Of a stretch of DNA of 64,000 nucleotides, positions 44,226-52,558 are shown piece after piece. The position numbers and the translations under genes are program-made. The stretch covers positions 124,001 through 188,000 of the forward strand of contig JALWTT010000006.1 of assembly GCA_027077795.1 (NCBI GenBank), in the 5' to 3' direction. This DNA comes from Thermotogaceae bacterium. GTDB taxonomy: Bacteria > Thermotogota > Thermotogae > Thermotogales > Thermotogaceae. Each line of letters opens with the position of its first letter. The stretch's first letter is position 1. The notes under the pieces were generated by a model that worked only from the letters and a program-made list of their open reading frames with translations, was not told where the DNA came from and searched no databases.

Positions 44226-46767
44226 TATTCAGCTTCGATAGGGTCAAAACCATATCCTCGTAGCTCGTTCCAAAGCTGTAATATATTCCAAGGAACTTCG
44301 CGTTTTTGTCAAAAATCGCTTTTAGCCTGATCCCGATGGGTGATGGCGTATCGAGTATTGTAAAAATCTTCAGTGTTGTGTCTAGTTCCAAAGTTCCAAA
44401 AACGTCCAGATCCTTGCCGTATCCGAATTCTATTCCGGGCTTAAGAGATAGATGAACCCCCCTAAACGAGAAAAGATTCATCACGTTTGTTCTTCTACCC
44501 TTATCTAGATCAAGATGAAATCCCAGTTGTGCTACACCGAAAGCGGTGTAACTCGCACTGTACATCTGCATGGGTGAGTTTGAGTAAATTCCAATTGCCG
44601 AGATGCTGAGGAGATCCGTCGGAAAGTAGGAAATTTGGGATTCTGTGAACCAATTTTTTCTGAAAATCTCGTAATCCCCATAAACGCCAAAAGCTAGGGA
44701 ATTTTTATCAAGGTCTATGAAATCGTACTCTCCCCATGTGTCCAAATCTTCAGAGTAATTCATCCCGATGTAGAAGTAGTTCCTGGTTGTGAGATACTTC
44801 TCGTCGTATCCTATATTCACCGATTCCGGGAATGTGAAAGCTCCGGATATTTGAACTTGAAGTGGCATGGGATTTCCAAGGTAAAGTTCGCTGAGACGGA
44901 TATATGGATTTGGGGAGTACATGGAAGACACCCCATAAACGGAGCCTTTGTACTTTAAATCTGTTCCAACTATGGTGTAGCGAGAGCCACTCAGGAAGCT
45001 CACGGCGTATTCGTCAAACTTTCTAATCCCGAGTGCCAAAGACGTGTACATATCACTCTCCGATGTGTATCCACTCACCGCGTTGAAGATTATGTCATAA
45101 GCTTCAAGGGGCGATTCCTCCTCCTTGAAGGGATTCCTCACGAGAACGGGATAATGGTTGTTGAACCTATCTGGATCTGGAAGGGCCCAATCTGGATCAA
45201 TATCCACTCTATCGAAGTTTCCTTTTAATGTAGTGGCATTGCTCAAGGTCAGAGTAACCTCGCTCGAACCTCTTGAAAGTTTCACTTTGTATGGAACACC
45301 TTCTGGTACATCGATAAAAACCCCCTTTTCCTTTGGAACAACTTTGGCATCAATTCCTCCCTTATCCTCGAAGAGAACCTTTAGTGCCGTCTCAACCCTT
45401 GGATTTTTTGCCAATATAAACCTCTTGAAATCCTCGTAAGTTACGACTTTTCCATCGAATCTCTTGTGGTACTCCTTTAAAACGTCGTCGAAGTTGCTGA
45501 AAAGAAGCGCCAAAGTCCTGAACGCGAAATATCCCTTTGCGTAGTTTCTGGGGAACTCTTGATTCAGGAATTTCGCCTTCCCTTCAACGCTCCAATCAAT
45601 TCCTTCCCTGTTCATCTCTCTGTAGTAGTAGGAATAATCCTCCCTGAGTGATTTGAAATAGAATAGCCTTTTCAGACTACCGACAAGTACATCTGGCAGT
45701 TGTGATTCGTAGAGGTTTTCGGTCGCTCCGCGCTCCTCTTCCATCTGAGTTATCGCGGAATATTGGGCTAAGGACTCAGAAAGAAAGTTACTGCTTTCAA
45801 AATCCACACTTGCACCTATTCCAAACCACAAATGTGCCGTTTCGTGATAAACGAGAAACTCCTCAAGAGGTGTGGTAAATCCGGGAAGGATCAGATCAGA
45901 AGTTGTGAAAGCGTTATCCCCCAAGGTTATGATTCCAGGAGCTGTCATTCCGAAAAGTCTTGAATATGGAGACTGAATCACGTGGATAGTTTTATAAGAC
46001 AGCTTTCCAAATCTTTTCGAGTATTCTTGGAGCGCGTGGAGTGTCATCGCGGCTATTTTCATCGCTTTGTCTTTCAGACCCTTGAAATGGTGCACCACCA
46101 CGGTGTAATTTTCACCCACTAATTTGTATTTGTCGTAATTCCTCAGAAACGCGACAGGGCATCCCATTCCCGTTCCCTCATGGAATGCAACATCCCAGCC
46201 TTTCGGAGTGGAAATTTTCAGTCTGCATTTGTGGGGGGTATAAACCATTCCGTCATAGTATCTCCCATTCCTGGCGTAGACTTCCAGTGGATACCATCCG
46301 AACCTCCAGAGACACAGTCCGCCAAAGCATCCCTCATCTTCCCCTTCCTCAGGGAATTTCGTCTTGAAGCGGATTTTTATTTCAACTTCTTGACCTGGTA
46401 GGACATCTCTCCTGAGATCTACTGAAAGCAGAGTTTTGTCTTTGGAGTACCTTTGATACATGTGAACGAAACTCTGTTTAACGGTGAACGATGCTTTCTT
46501 CCCATCCACCCAAACGTTTTCTACATCTATCCAACCCCTCGCGTTCCTCTGTGCTATCGGGGAAAGGTAAGGATTTTTCTCCTCGTGAAGATTCGGAAAT
46601 AGATTGAACAGAGCCAGAGATGTGGAAAAACTCAGGGGATTTTCCCAGTGAACGATTTCCGTTGCATCTATCGAAAGGTTTGTGGAGTTAAAGGAGGCAT
46701 CTATCATATAAACCGATGCGAGCAGACTGACTGAAAGAAGAGAGAAAATTAGAGTAATACCTTTCAC
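44164..46767 (-). CDS. M1-type zinc metallopeptidase fused to a predicted C-terminal beta-barrel
   Basis: 867 residues with a signal peptide (about 1-24). An N-terminal beta domain (about 30-230) has two cysteine pairs in range (147/152, 181/203). The gluzincin catalytic region has HETAH at 308-312 and a third zinc ligand Glu331 after 18 residues, exactly the M1 spacing, plus NYAKGY near 409, which fits the M1 catalytic tyrosine. From about residue 555 the sequence changes to alternating polar/hydrophobic strands of 9-12 residues with short turns (for example YFYIGMNYSE, SLAFGVYGDYEIF, FLGIYYSFGTSY), read here as an outer-membrane barrel of roughly 300 residues; the last residue is Phe. GTG start at 46767 with AAGGAGGGG upstream. 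The barrel is an inference. Confidence 0.8.
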   Translation of the reverse strand: MKGITLIFSLLSVSLLASVYMIDASFNSTNLSIDATEIVHWENPLSFSTSLALFNLFPNLHEEKNPYLSPIAQRNARGWIDVENVWVDGKKASFTVKQSFVHMYQRYSKDKTLLSVDLRRDVLPGQEVEIKIRFKTKFPEEGEDEGCFGGLCLWRFGWYPLEVYARNGRYYDGMVYTPHKCRLKISTPKGWDVAFHEGTGMGCPVAFLRNYDKYKLVGENYTVVVHHFKGLKDKAMKIAAMTLHALQEYSKRFGKLSYKTIHVIQSPYSRLFGMTAPGIITLGDNAFTTSDLILPGFTTPLEEFLVYHETAHLWFGIGASVDFESSNFLSESLAQYSAITQMEEERGATENLYESQLPDVLVGSLKRLFYFKSLREDYSYYYREMNREGIDWSVEGKAKFLNQEFPRNYAKGYFAFRTLALLFSNFDDVLKEYHKRFDGKVVTYEDFKRFILAKNPRVETALKVLFEDKGGIDAKVVPKEKGVFIDVPEGVPYKVKLSRGSSEVTLTLSNATTLKGNFDRVDIDPDWALPDPDRFNNHYPVLVRNPFKEEESPLEAYDIIFNAVSGYTSESDMYTSLALGIRKFDEYAVSFLSGSRYTIVGTDLKYKGSVYGVSSMYSPNPYIRLSELYLGNPMPLQVQISGAFTFPESVNIGYDEKYLTTRNYFYIGMNYSEDLDTWGEYDFIDLDKNSLAFGVYGDYEIFRKNWFTESQISYFPTDLLSISAIGIYSNSPMQMYSASYTAFGVAQLGFHLDLDKGRRTNVMNLFSFRGVHLSLKPGIEFGYGKDLDVFGTLELDTTLKIFTILDTPSPIGIRLKAIFDKNAKFLGIYYSFGTSYEDMVLTLSKLNISFLSSPPLKSHSHLSQLGF

Positions 46768-46789
46768 ATTATCCCCTCCTTTTCATCGC

Positions 46790-46819
46790 AGTATATATCC
46801 AAATGACGTAATGTCGCAA
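46790..46819 (-). promoter_or_regulatory. Promoter of the metallopeptidase gene
   Basis: On the minus strand TTGCGA (46819-46814), 18 bases, TATACT (46795-46790). Transcription would start near 46784, about 17 bases before the GTG. Confidence 0.6.
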
Positions 46820-46864
46820 TAGGTTGAACGACTTTTCACCTGATGAGGTCAAAAATTTAAGAGA

Positions 46865-46870
46865 TATAAT
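46865..46870 (+). promoter_or_regulatory. -10 box of the DUF4382-like lipoprotein gene
   Basis: A perfect TATAAT only 20 bases before the ATG at 46891. The transcript would begin at about the SD itself (AAGGAGGTGG, 46875-46884), leaving a very short leader. No good -35 is seen at 16-18 bases. Confidence 0.4.
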
Positions 46871-46890
46871 CTTTAAGGAGGTGGATAACC

Positions 46891-48522
46891 ATGAAAAAAT
46901 TATTCATAGTGGTTTTGGCGGTGATCGCAACGTTGATGTTGCTCTCAAGCTGTGCAGAGGCTACGAATCCAGAGGCTGGTTCGGGAGCAACGGGTGAATC
47001 GACTGTAGTGGCGGAGAAAATAAGCATTCCGGTGTATCTCACAGACAAGAGGATACTGGATGTGAACAAGCTACTCGTGGACATAACAGGTGTGAAGTAC
47101 AAGTGGGTGTATCCAGACACGGATGAAGGTAGCATGATGAGTGTAGTCGCGGATTTAAGGAATGTAGATCTTCTCTCATTGGCAGGTAGTGAGATGGAGT
47201 GGTTTGACATGGACATTCCAGAGGGGGCGGAGCTTCAGTCAGTGGAGTTTAAAGTTTCATCTGCCACCGCCGTGATAGATGGTGAAGAAGAGGCCGTGCA
47301 GGTGCCGAGCGACAAGATAAAGGTGCTGGTGAACGGTATGGCATTTTCCACGGGAGAAGGGCTTTTGATCGATTTTGATGTATCTCAATCTCTGGTGAAA
47401 GCCGGGAAAAAGTACATACTGAAGCCGGTTGTAAAAGCGTTTAAAAAGTACAAGAAAAAAGGAGGAAAAGAGGAAACATACACGGTGAGCGGTACGGTGA
47501 CAGAATCGGGCAGTCCGGTATCTGGGGCAATAATAGCATTGCTGGATGAAGAGGAAAGCACGGTGGTTAGAAGTACGTTGAGCATGAAGAATGGGATGTT
47601 CAAGCTCAGAGGTGTAGAAGAAGGCGATTACAAGCTGAACGTGTACATGATAGGCACGCTTTCAGAAGGGTCAGACCTTACTGATTATGAAGCATCTTAC
47701 AGCACGAATTTACATGTGGATGAAGACATAGACCTTGGGGTGGTAGACATCGGAACCCCGAGCGAAGGCGCCTCTCCAACTGAGAATGCTTCGGTTTCCA
47801 TCCTTTTCAGTGACGATCCCACCTTGGGAATAGATCATGTGTATGTTTATGTAGGCTATGTGGATTACACATATGAATTTGGTGGGGAAAAGAGCAGCGG
47901 CTCTGTATCGTTGAATGAGAATGTAGATCTTTTGAGCCTGGCTGGTGAGGAACTGAAGATGACCGAGCTTCCCATCCCGAGTGGTGCTATCCTGAAATCT
48001 GTTGGTGTTGAGATAAAAAGTGTAGAAGTCATAGCGGGTGGAGAAACATATCCCGTGGATTTGAAGAATTCATACGCTTCGGTTAATCTCAACTTGAAGG
48101 TGAGCGGTGATCTGGGGGTAGTCCTTGATTTTGATATGATGCAATCGCTCTTTAAGAGCACTACAGGATACTCTTTTGATCCTTTTATCAAGGGAATGGT
48201 AGAAGATCCAAGCAATCCCCAGTACAAGATAACGGGGAAAGTTTTGATAAGTATAGGTGGTATCACCACTCAACCTGCTGCTGGTTTCATCGTTGCCTTG
48301 TTCAGTGGTAGTGAGGTTTTCAGGGTGACGTTAACGAAAAGTAATGGAACTTTCAGAGTTTTCAACATCCCGAATGGTGATTACACCCTGAAGGTTTATC
48401 AACCTCAGATACTTCAACCTGGTCAGAAAATCACGGATCTTCCCCTTCTTTACAGTGGGGACGTGACGGTTTCATCATCTGACCTGGATATCGGAGATAT
48501 AATAGTGAGTATAAGCCTTTGA
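46891..48522 (+). CDS. Lipoprotein with duplicated DUF4382-like plus carboxypeptidase-regulatory-like modules
   Basis: 543 residues, lipoprotein signal ending in MLLSSC (Cys21). The protein is an internal duplication: a DUF4382-like domain (about 45-175; ISIPVYLTDKRILDVNKLLV) is followed by a carboxypeptidase-regulatory-like beta domain (about 195-280; YTVSGTVTESGSPVSGAIIAL). Both recur at about 300-430 (SVSILFSDDP) and 445-540 (YKITGKVLISIGG). Each half carries N/ENVDLLSLAG and GEGLLIDFD/LGVVLDFD. No catalytic residues are seen; the likely role is a surface- or periplasm-anchored structural or binding protein. Strong SD before the ATG. Monocistronic, with its own -10 and terminator. Confidence 0.82.
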   Translation: MKKLFIVVLAVIATLMLLSSCAEATNPEAGSGATGESTVVAEKISIPVYLTDKRILDVNKLLVDITGVKYKWVYPDTDEGSMMSVVADLRNVDLLSLAGSEMEWFDMDIPEGAELQSVEFKVSSATAVIDGEEEAVQVPSDKIKVLVNGMAFSTGEGLLIDFDVSQSLVKAGKKYILKPVVKAFKKYKKKGGKEETYTVSGTVTESGSPVSGAIIALLDEEESTVVRSTLSMKNGMFKLRGVEEGDYKLNVYMIGTLSEGSDLTDYEASYSTNLHVDEDIDLGVVDIGTPSEGASPTENASVSILFSDDPTLGIDHVYVYVGYVDYTYEFGGEKSSGSVSLNENVDLLSLAGEELKMTELPIPSGAILKSVGVEIKSVEVIAGGETYPVDLKNSYASVNLNLKVSGDLGVVLDFDMMQSLFKSTTGYSFDPFIKGMVEDPSNPQYKITGKVLISIGGITTQPAAGFIVALFSGSEVFRVTLTKSNGTFRVFNIPNGDYTLKVYQPQILQPGQKITDLPLLYSGDVTVSSSDLDIGDIIVSISL

Positions 48523-48538
48523 CGGCGAGGAAATTACC

Positions 48539-48563
48539 AGGGGTGGCTTTCCACCCCTCTTTT
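48539..48563 (+). terminator. Rho-independent terminator after the lipoprotein gene
   Basis: AGGGGTGG (48539-48546), loop CTTT, CCACCCCT (48551-48558), then CTTTTA. Its tail runs into the stop codon of the opposing membrane-protein gene. Confidence 0.88.
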
Positions 48564-48981
48564 ACTTCGTGATTTCCTTGAAAGTTCTGGAGCATTCAAG
48601 TGCCACCAAGAAGGCTAAAAGGTGATATAAAGTCACGAAGATAGTAATGGCAATGAGGTGTATTCCAACGGGTTTTGTCTCACCGTGGGCTAGTCCTGAA
48701 AGATCCGCATAAATTTGAGATACCACTATGTTCAAAGTGGCGAGCGTTGTGAAAATAATGAGATTCTTGTATGATTCTTTATTCAGAAGCATAAGGGCTA
48801 TCATTCCCCCTCCACCGATTAAGGTGAACAGGAAGAGTTCCGCTGGCATCAAGATGTCATAAACGAGTCTCCCAGTTTTTATGAAAAAGGCGATCGAAAG
48901 AGCTGGAGGGAGACATATAGGCAAAAAGGAGATTATCACAAAAGATAGCCCCAATATCAGAAGGAGCCTTTTCTTATCCAC
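48562..48981 (-). CDS. Small four-helix membrane protein of unknown function
   Basis: 139 residues with four hydrophobic helices (about 5-30, 45-65, 75-95 and 108-130) and short loops. I do not recognise a family. The frame opens at GTG 48990, but GGGTGAT lies four bases before a second GTG at 48981, which I take as the start (DKKRLLLILGLSF). A single gene with its own extended -10 promoter, facing the lipoprotein gene. A cytosolic C-terminus (CSRTFKEITK) is likely. Confidence 0.7.
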   Translation of the reverse strand: MDKKRLLLILGLSFVIISFLPICLPPALSIAFFIKTGRLVYDILMPAELFLFTLIGGGGMIALMLLNKESYKNLIIFTTLATLNIVVSQIYADLSGLAHGETKPVGIHLIAITIFVTLYHLLAFLVALECSRTFKEITK

Positions 48982-48997
48982 TTTTATCACCCTTATT

Positions 48998-49006
48998 AGT
49001 ATAACA
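48998..49006 (-). promoter_or_regulatory. Extended -10 promoter of the small membrane-protein gene
   Basis: On the minus strand TGTTATACT (49006-48998): TG, one base, TATACT. No close -35. The predicted start near 48991 gives a leader of about 10 bases. Confidence 0.5.
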
Positions 49007-49026
49007 TTTTTTGAGCTTTGTTAAGC

Positions 49027-49055
49027 TTGCGGGCTTTTTCTCCGTTTGATATAAT
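49027..49055 (+). promoter_or_regulatory. Promoter of tRNA-Pro
   Basis: TTGCGG (49027-49032), 17 bases, perfect TATAAT (49050-49055); the tRNA begins at 49066. Confidence 0.7.
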
Positions 49056-49065
49056 AGCCGTCTAG

Positions 49066-49141
49066 CAGGGGGTAGTTCAGGTGGAAGAACGCCGGAATCG
49101 GGGTCCGGAGGTCGTGGGTTCAAATCCCGCCCCCCTGACCA
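49066..49141 (+). tRNA. tRNA-Pro, anticodon CGG, CCA encoded
   Basis: Cloverleaf: acceptor CAGGGGG/CCCCCTG, D arm GTTC/GAAC, anticodon stem CCGGA/TCCGG with loop ATCGGGG giving anticodon CGG (codon CCG), T arm GTGGG/CCCGC with loop TTCAAAT, discriminator A and encoded CCA at 49139-49141. C1-G72 with A73 is the proline identity set. A terminator follows directly. Confidence 0.96.
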
Positions 49142-49143
49142 AG

Positions 49144-49168
49144 ACCGGGAGCTTTTGCTCCCGGTTTT
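49144..49168 (+). terminator. Rho-independent terminator after tRNA-Pro
   Basis: ACCGGGAGC (49144-49152), loop TTTT, GCTCCCGGT (49157-49165), then TTT. Nine perfect pairs. It begins three bases after the tRNA CCA and touches the glmU -10. Confidence 0.9.
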
Positions 49169-49169
49169 C

Positions 49170-49178
49170 TGTTAAAAT
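49170..49178 (+). promoter_or_regulatory. Extended -10 promoter of glmU
   Basis: TGTTAAAAT, identical to the lysS element, starting two bases after the tRNA-Pro terminator. The -35 region would fall inside the terminator hairpin, so this promoter probably relies on the extended -10. Confidence 0.5.
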
Positions 49179-49196
49179 CCACTCGGAGGGGATAAT

Positions 49197-50543
49197 GTGA
49201 AGATTCTCATCCTTGCGGCTGGTTTGGGAAAGAGGATGAATTCCAAGTATCCAAAGGTGGTTCACAAGCTTTCTGGAAGAGAGCTGATAAATTGGGTAGT
49301 TGAAACAGCTGGAAAGCTTTCAAACGATGTGGCAGTTGTCTTGGGGCACAAGGCAGATATCGCAAAAGAGGTTCTCCCTGAATGGGTCGAGATTTTCATT
49401 CAGAAGGAGCAGTTGGGAACAGCGCATGCCGTTATGAGTGCACTGGATTTCATAGATCCTGATGATGATGTGCTGATTCTTTACGGTGATGTTCCTTTGA
49501 TAAGCGTGGGGACACTTGAAAAGATGATGGATGTTCACAGAAAAAGAGGAGCCGATGTAACGGTTCTAACGGCGATCATTGATGATCCTACCGGATATGG
49601 AAGAGTAATAAGAGATGAAGAAGGAAAGTTCTTGAGGATAATTGAAGATAAAGACCTCGACGAATCTCATAGAAATGTAAGGGAGATAAACAGTGGAATA
49701 TACGTTTTCAAAGGGATTAGCCTTCTCGAAGCTCTCCCGAAGGTCAACAACGACAACGCCCAAGGTGAGTATTATCTCACTGATGTTCTTCCTCTCCTTG
49801 AAAATGTTGAGACTTTGCTCACCGATGATCCGGTGGAAATAATGGGTGTGAACACCAGGAAGCAGCTCGCCTTTCTGGAAAAGATTCTCAAGGAGAGGGT
49901 AATAGAGAGGCTCCTTGAAAACGGCGTAACCGTGATAGACCCGGAAACAACTTACATTCAGTCGACTGTGAAGGTTGGAAAAGACACGGTTATATACCCC
50001 ATGACGTTTATAGAAGGGCACACGATTATAGGCGAAGATTGTGAGATAGGACCGATGACTAGAATCGTGGACAGTGAGATAGGTGATGGATCCAAGATAG
50101 TGAGAAGCGAGCTTTACATGGCATTTGTTGAGGGTGGAGTTTCCGTTGGGCCATATTCCAGGCTCAGGGAGGGAAGCGTTTTGAGGAAGGGAGTGAGGGT
50201 GGGGAACTTCGTCGAGGTCAAGAAAGCCACCTTGGAGGAGAAGGTCGCAGCTCAGCATTTGACCTACATCGGTGATGCCCATATCGGTAAGGGAACGAAC
50301 GTAGGTGCCGGTACGATAACCTGCAACTACGATGGCTTCAAGAAAAATCCCACGTTCATTGGAGAGAACGTATTTATAGGCAGTGACACGGAGTTCGTGG
50401 CGCCGGTCAGAGTTGAGGATGATGCACTTGTGGGAGCTGGGTCCATCATAACTGGTGACGTTCCCAAAGGCTCTCTGGCCCTCGGAAGGGCGAGGCAAGT
50501 TGTCAAAGAAGGCTGGGTTTACAGAAAGAGGGGAAAGAGATGA
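49197..50543 (+). CDS. glmU: Bifunctional GlmU: glucosamine-1-P acetyltransferase / UDP-GlcNAc pyrophosphorylase
   Basis: Makes UDP-N-acetylglucosamine for the cell wall. The N-terminal nucleotidyltransferase domain has LAAGLGKRMNSKYPKVVHKL near residue 6 and QLGTAHAV, LYGDVPLI further on. The C-terminal left-handed beta-helix (about 250-445) has the acetyl-CoA site block HLTYIGDAHIGKGTNVGAGTITCNYDG near 360. 448 residues is normal. GTG start at 49197 with CGGAGGGGAT upstream; an ATG two bases earlier is out of frame. The stop overlaps the yicC-like gene by ATGA. Confidence 0.97.
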   Translation: MKILILAAGLGKRMNSKYPKVVHKLSGRELINWVVETAGKLSNDVAVVLGHKADIAKEVLPEWVEIFIQKEQLGTAHAVMSALDFIDPDDDVLILYGDVPLISVGTLEKMMDVHRKRGADVTVLTAIIDDPTGYGRVIRDEEGKFLRIIEDKDLDESHRNVREINSGIYVFKGISLLEALPKVNNDNAQGEYYLTDVLPLLENVETLLTDDPVEIMGVNTRKQLAFLEKILKERVIERLLENGVTVIDPETTYIQSTVKVGKDTVIYPMTFIEGHTIIGEDCEIGPMTRIVDSEIGDGSKIVRSELYMAFVEGGVSVGPYSRLREGSVLRKGVRVGNFVEVKKATLEEKVAAQHLTYIGDAHIGKGTNVGAGTITCNYDGFKKNPTFIGENVFIGSDTEFVAPVRVEDDALVGAGSIITGDVPKGSLALGRARQVVKEGWVYRKRGKR

Positions 50544-51412
50544 AGAGTATGACAGGGTACTCAAAGGTAACAGAGGTGAAAGAAGATCTGGAGATATCCG
50601 TTGAGGTGAAGACCCTCAACTCTAAGTATCTTTCCGTTTCCTTTTCTACCCCCTATTACTTATCCGGATGCGAGATAAAGATGAATGAGCTCGTTGGTAA
50701 ATACGTAAGGCGTGGTAAGGTTAGTGTTAGGATCTATGTGAAATTTTTAGAGCCTCCCGAAGTTGTAGTAGACTTTGCAACGGCTCAAGCTTACTACTCG
50801 GCGCTCGAAGATCTGGCGTTTCGTTTGGGGATACCAGAACCAATAGGAGTAGATGATCTTCTGAGATTCAAAGAGATAATAAGATTTGACCTTGACGATG
50901 GGCAAGTTGAGAAGGTTTGCAACTTGGTGAGTGATGTCCTTGAAAAGGCCCTTGTGGAGGTATCTCGAGAGCGAGAGATAGAGGGGGAGAAGTTGAAGGT
51001 GGTTCTTGAGAGGTTCTTGAAGGATATAGAGGAAAATGTTTTAGAGATATCAAGAAGTTCAGATAATTTGATAGAGCAATACGCGGAAGCGCTGCGCGGA
51101 AACGTAGAAAAGATTCTTCCAGAAGATGCCATAATTGATAAGAATGTGCTGGAAACCGCTGTAGCTGTCTTAGCGGAGAGAGTGGATATAAAGGAAGAAA
51201 TAGATAGATTGAAGAGTCATATCGATAGAGCCAGGGATCTTTTGAACAAGAAAGGTTCCATTGGACCGAGTTTAGATTTTCTCGCTCAGGAGATGCTCAG
51301 GGAGTTCAACACCATTTTGTCCAAGGCTAAAATGGTGGGCATCGTGGATCATGCGCTAAGCGGTAAAGTGTTGGTAAATTCGTTTAGAGAGCAAGTTCAG
51401 AATGTAGAGTAA
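50540..51412 (+). CDS. YicC family protein (putative endoribonuclease/stress protein)
   Basis: 290 residues. The N-terminal signature MKSMTGYSKVTEVKEDLEISVEVKTLNSKYL and the C-terminal IGPSLDFLAQEMLREFNTILSK with KSHIDRARDLL identify the YicC (YloC) family. Some members are now reported to be RNA endonucleases. ATGA overlap with glmU. The order yicC-remA-gmk-rpoZ is widespread in Firmicutes and relatives and is kept here. Confidence 0.92.
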   Translation: MKSMTGYSKVTEVKEDLEISVEVKTLNSKYLSVSFSTPYYLSGCEIKMNELVGKYVRRGKVSVRIYVKFLEPPEVVVDFATAQAYYSALEDLAFRLGIPEPIGVDDLLRFKEIIRFDLDDGQVEKVCNLVSDVLEKALVEVSREREIEGEKLKVVLERFLKDIEENVLEISRSSDNLIEQYAEALRGNVEKILPEDAIIDKNVLETAVAVLAERVDIKEEIDRLKSHIDRARDLLNKKGSIGPSLDFLAQEMLREFNTILSKAKMVGIVDHALSGKVLVNSFREQVQNVE

Positions 51413-51424
51413 GGGGGGATGGGT

Positions 51425-51712
51425 GTGTATGGTCTGATAAACATAGGATTCGGGAACGTAGTATCTGGTGATAGAATAATAGCAATAGTTAACCCAGAGA
51501 GCTCCCCGGTGAAGAGAATGAAAGACGAGGCAAAAGCCGCTGGAAAGTTGATAGACGCCACATATGGCAGAAAAACGAGGGCTATTTTGATAACCGACAG
51601 CAACCACGTCATACTCAGCGCCCTTCAGCCAGAAACAATAGCCCAGAGGTTCAAACACTCCATGGTGGAGATTGAAGAAGTTCTGGAGGAGATCAGGAGA
51701 GAGGTCAAATGA
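51425..51712 (+). CDS. remA: RemA-like regulator (DUF370)
   Basis: 95 residues from GTG 51425. The family pattern [42 protein letters not shown] and [15 protein letters not shown] is complete. In Bacillus, RemA is a DNA-binding regulator that activates matrix and osmoprotection genes. An in-frame ATG at 51419 abuts the G-run of the SD (AAGGGGGG, 51411-51418); GTG 51425 has the right spacing and matches the family N-terminus. It overlaps gmk by ATGA. Confidence 0.92.
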   Translation: MYGLINIGFGNVVSGDRIIAIVNPESSPVKRMKDEAKAAGKLIDATYGRKTRAILITDSNHVILSALQPETIAQRFKHSMVEIEEVLEEIRREVK

Positions 51713-52335
51713 CAAAACCCGTTTTCGTCGTCATAAGTGGCCCATCCGGGGTAGGAAAGACCACCATAATAAAAGCCCTTCTCTCCAGGAGGAAAGACGT
51801 GATCTTTTCCGTGTCATGTACAACACGTCCGAAAAGACCTGGGGAGGTTCACGGGAGGGATTATTTTTTCATAACCAAAGACGAGTTCGAATCCATGATA
51901 GAACGAGGAGAGTTTTTGGAATGGGCAGAGGTTCACGGACATCTCTACGGAACTCCAAGGAAGTTCATAGAAAATGCAATGAATGAGGGGAAAAGTGTCC
52001 TCTTGGACATAGATGTTCAGGGTGCCATGAGGGTTATGAAGACGTTCAAGGATGGGGTGTTCATATTCATAGCTCCACCTAGTGTTCAAGCGCTTGTGGG
52101 AAGGCTGAAAAAGAGGAAGACGGAAACCGGAGAGAGTATAAAAAGGAGATTGAAAGATGCCAAATGGGAGCTGAGCTTTATAGATAGGTTTCAATATCTT
52201 ATAATAAACGAGGAGCTGGACGAAGCTATATACGAGCTAGACAGCATAATAACCGCTGAGGAAACCAAGGTGACAAGGTTACTGGATGAGGTTGAGAGGT
52301 ATAAGAAGGAGGTGCTTGAGAGTGAAAGCGGTTGA
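51709..52335 (+). CDS. gmk: Guanylate kinase
   Basis: Phosphorylates GMP to GDP. The P-loop is [11 protein letters not shown] near residue 10. The GMP-binding block is [19 protein letters not shown] near 37-55, and [17 protein letters not shown] forms the lid. 208 residues is the usual size. ATG overlaps remA (ATGA). The 3' end overlaps rpoZ by 14 bases and contains its SD. Confidence 0.97.
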   Translation: MTKPVFVVISGPSGVGKTTIIKALLSRRKDVIFSVSCTTRPKRPGEVHGRDYFFITKDEFESMIERGEFLEWAEVHGHLYGTPRKFIENAMNEGKSVLLDIDVQGAMRVMKTFKDGVFIFIAPPSVQALVGRLKKRKTETGESIKRRLKDAKWELSFIDRFQYLIINEELDEAIYELDSIITAEETKVTRLLDEVERYKKEVLESESG

Positions 52336-52558
52336 TTACATGATAAACTACGATGAGTTCTTCAGAAGGTATCCATACAGGTACGCCATACCTGTTGCAG
52401 TGGCTAAGAGAGCTGCCCAGATAAACGAATACGCCAAGCCATTTGTGGCAACAAGTGATGGAAATCCAGTGTCAATGGCTTTTAAAGAGATGGAGCTTGG
52501 ATACGTAGCCATAAAGAACGAGGAGATCTTAAGAGCCCTGATACCAAAGGTGAAATGA
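52322..52558 (+). CDS. rpoZ: RNA polymerase omega subunit
   Basis: 78 residues. The omega pattern is NYDEFFRRYPYRYAIPVAVAKRAAQI followed by NPVSMAFKEMELGYVAIK. The frame is open from 52286, but AAGGAGGTG at 52306-52314 points to the GTG at 52322 ([12 protein letters not shown]), which gives a normal omega length. Omega helps assemble RNA polymerase. It lies after gmk, the usual place, and overlaps the next gene by ATGA. Confidence 0.92.
   Translation: MKAVDYMINYDEFFRRYPYRYAIPVAVAKRAAQINEYAKPFVATSDGNPVSMAFKEMELGYVAIKNEEILRALIPKVK

Noticed and set aside
49077-49265. Minus-strand open frame across tRNA-Pro (contains GAGFEPTTSG)
   Set aside because: Translation of antisense tRNA; not a real gene.
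49566-50564. Minus-strand open frame (332 codons) opposite glmU
   Set aside because: glmU is intact on the other strand; this frame has no SD, no domain and unlikely composition.
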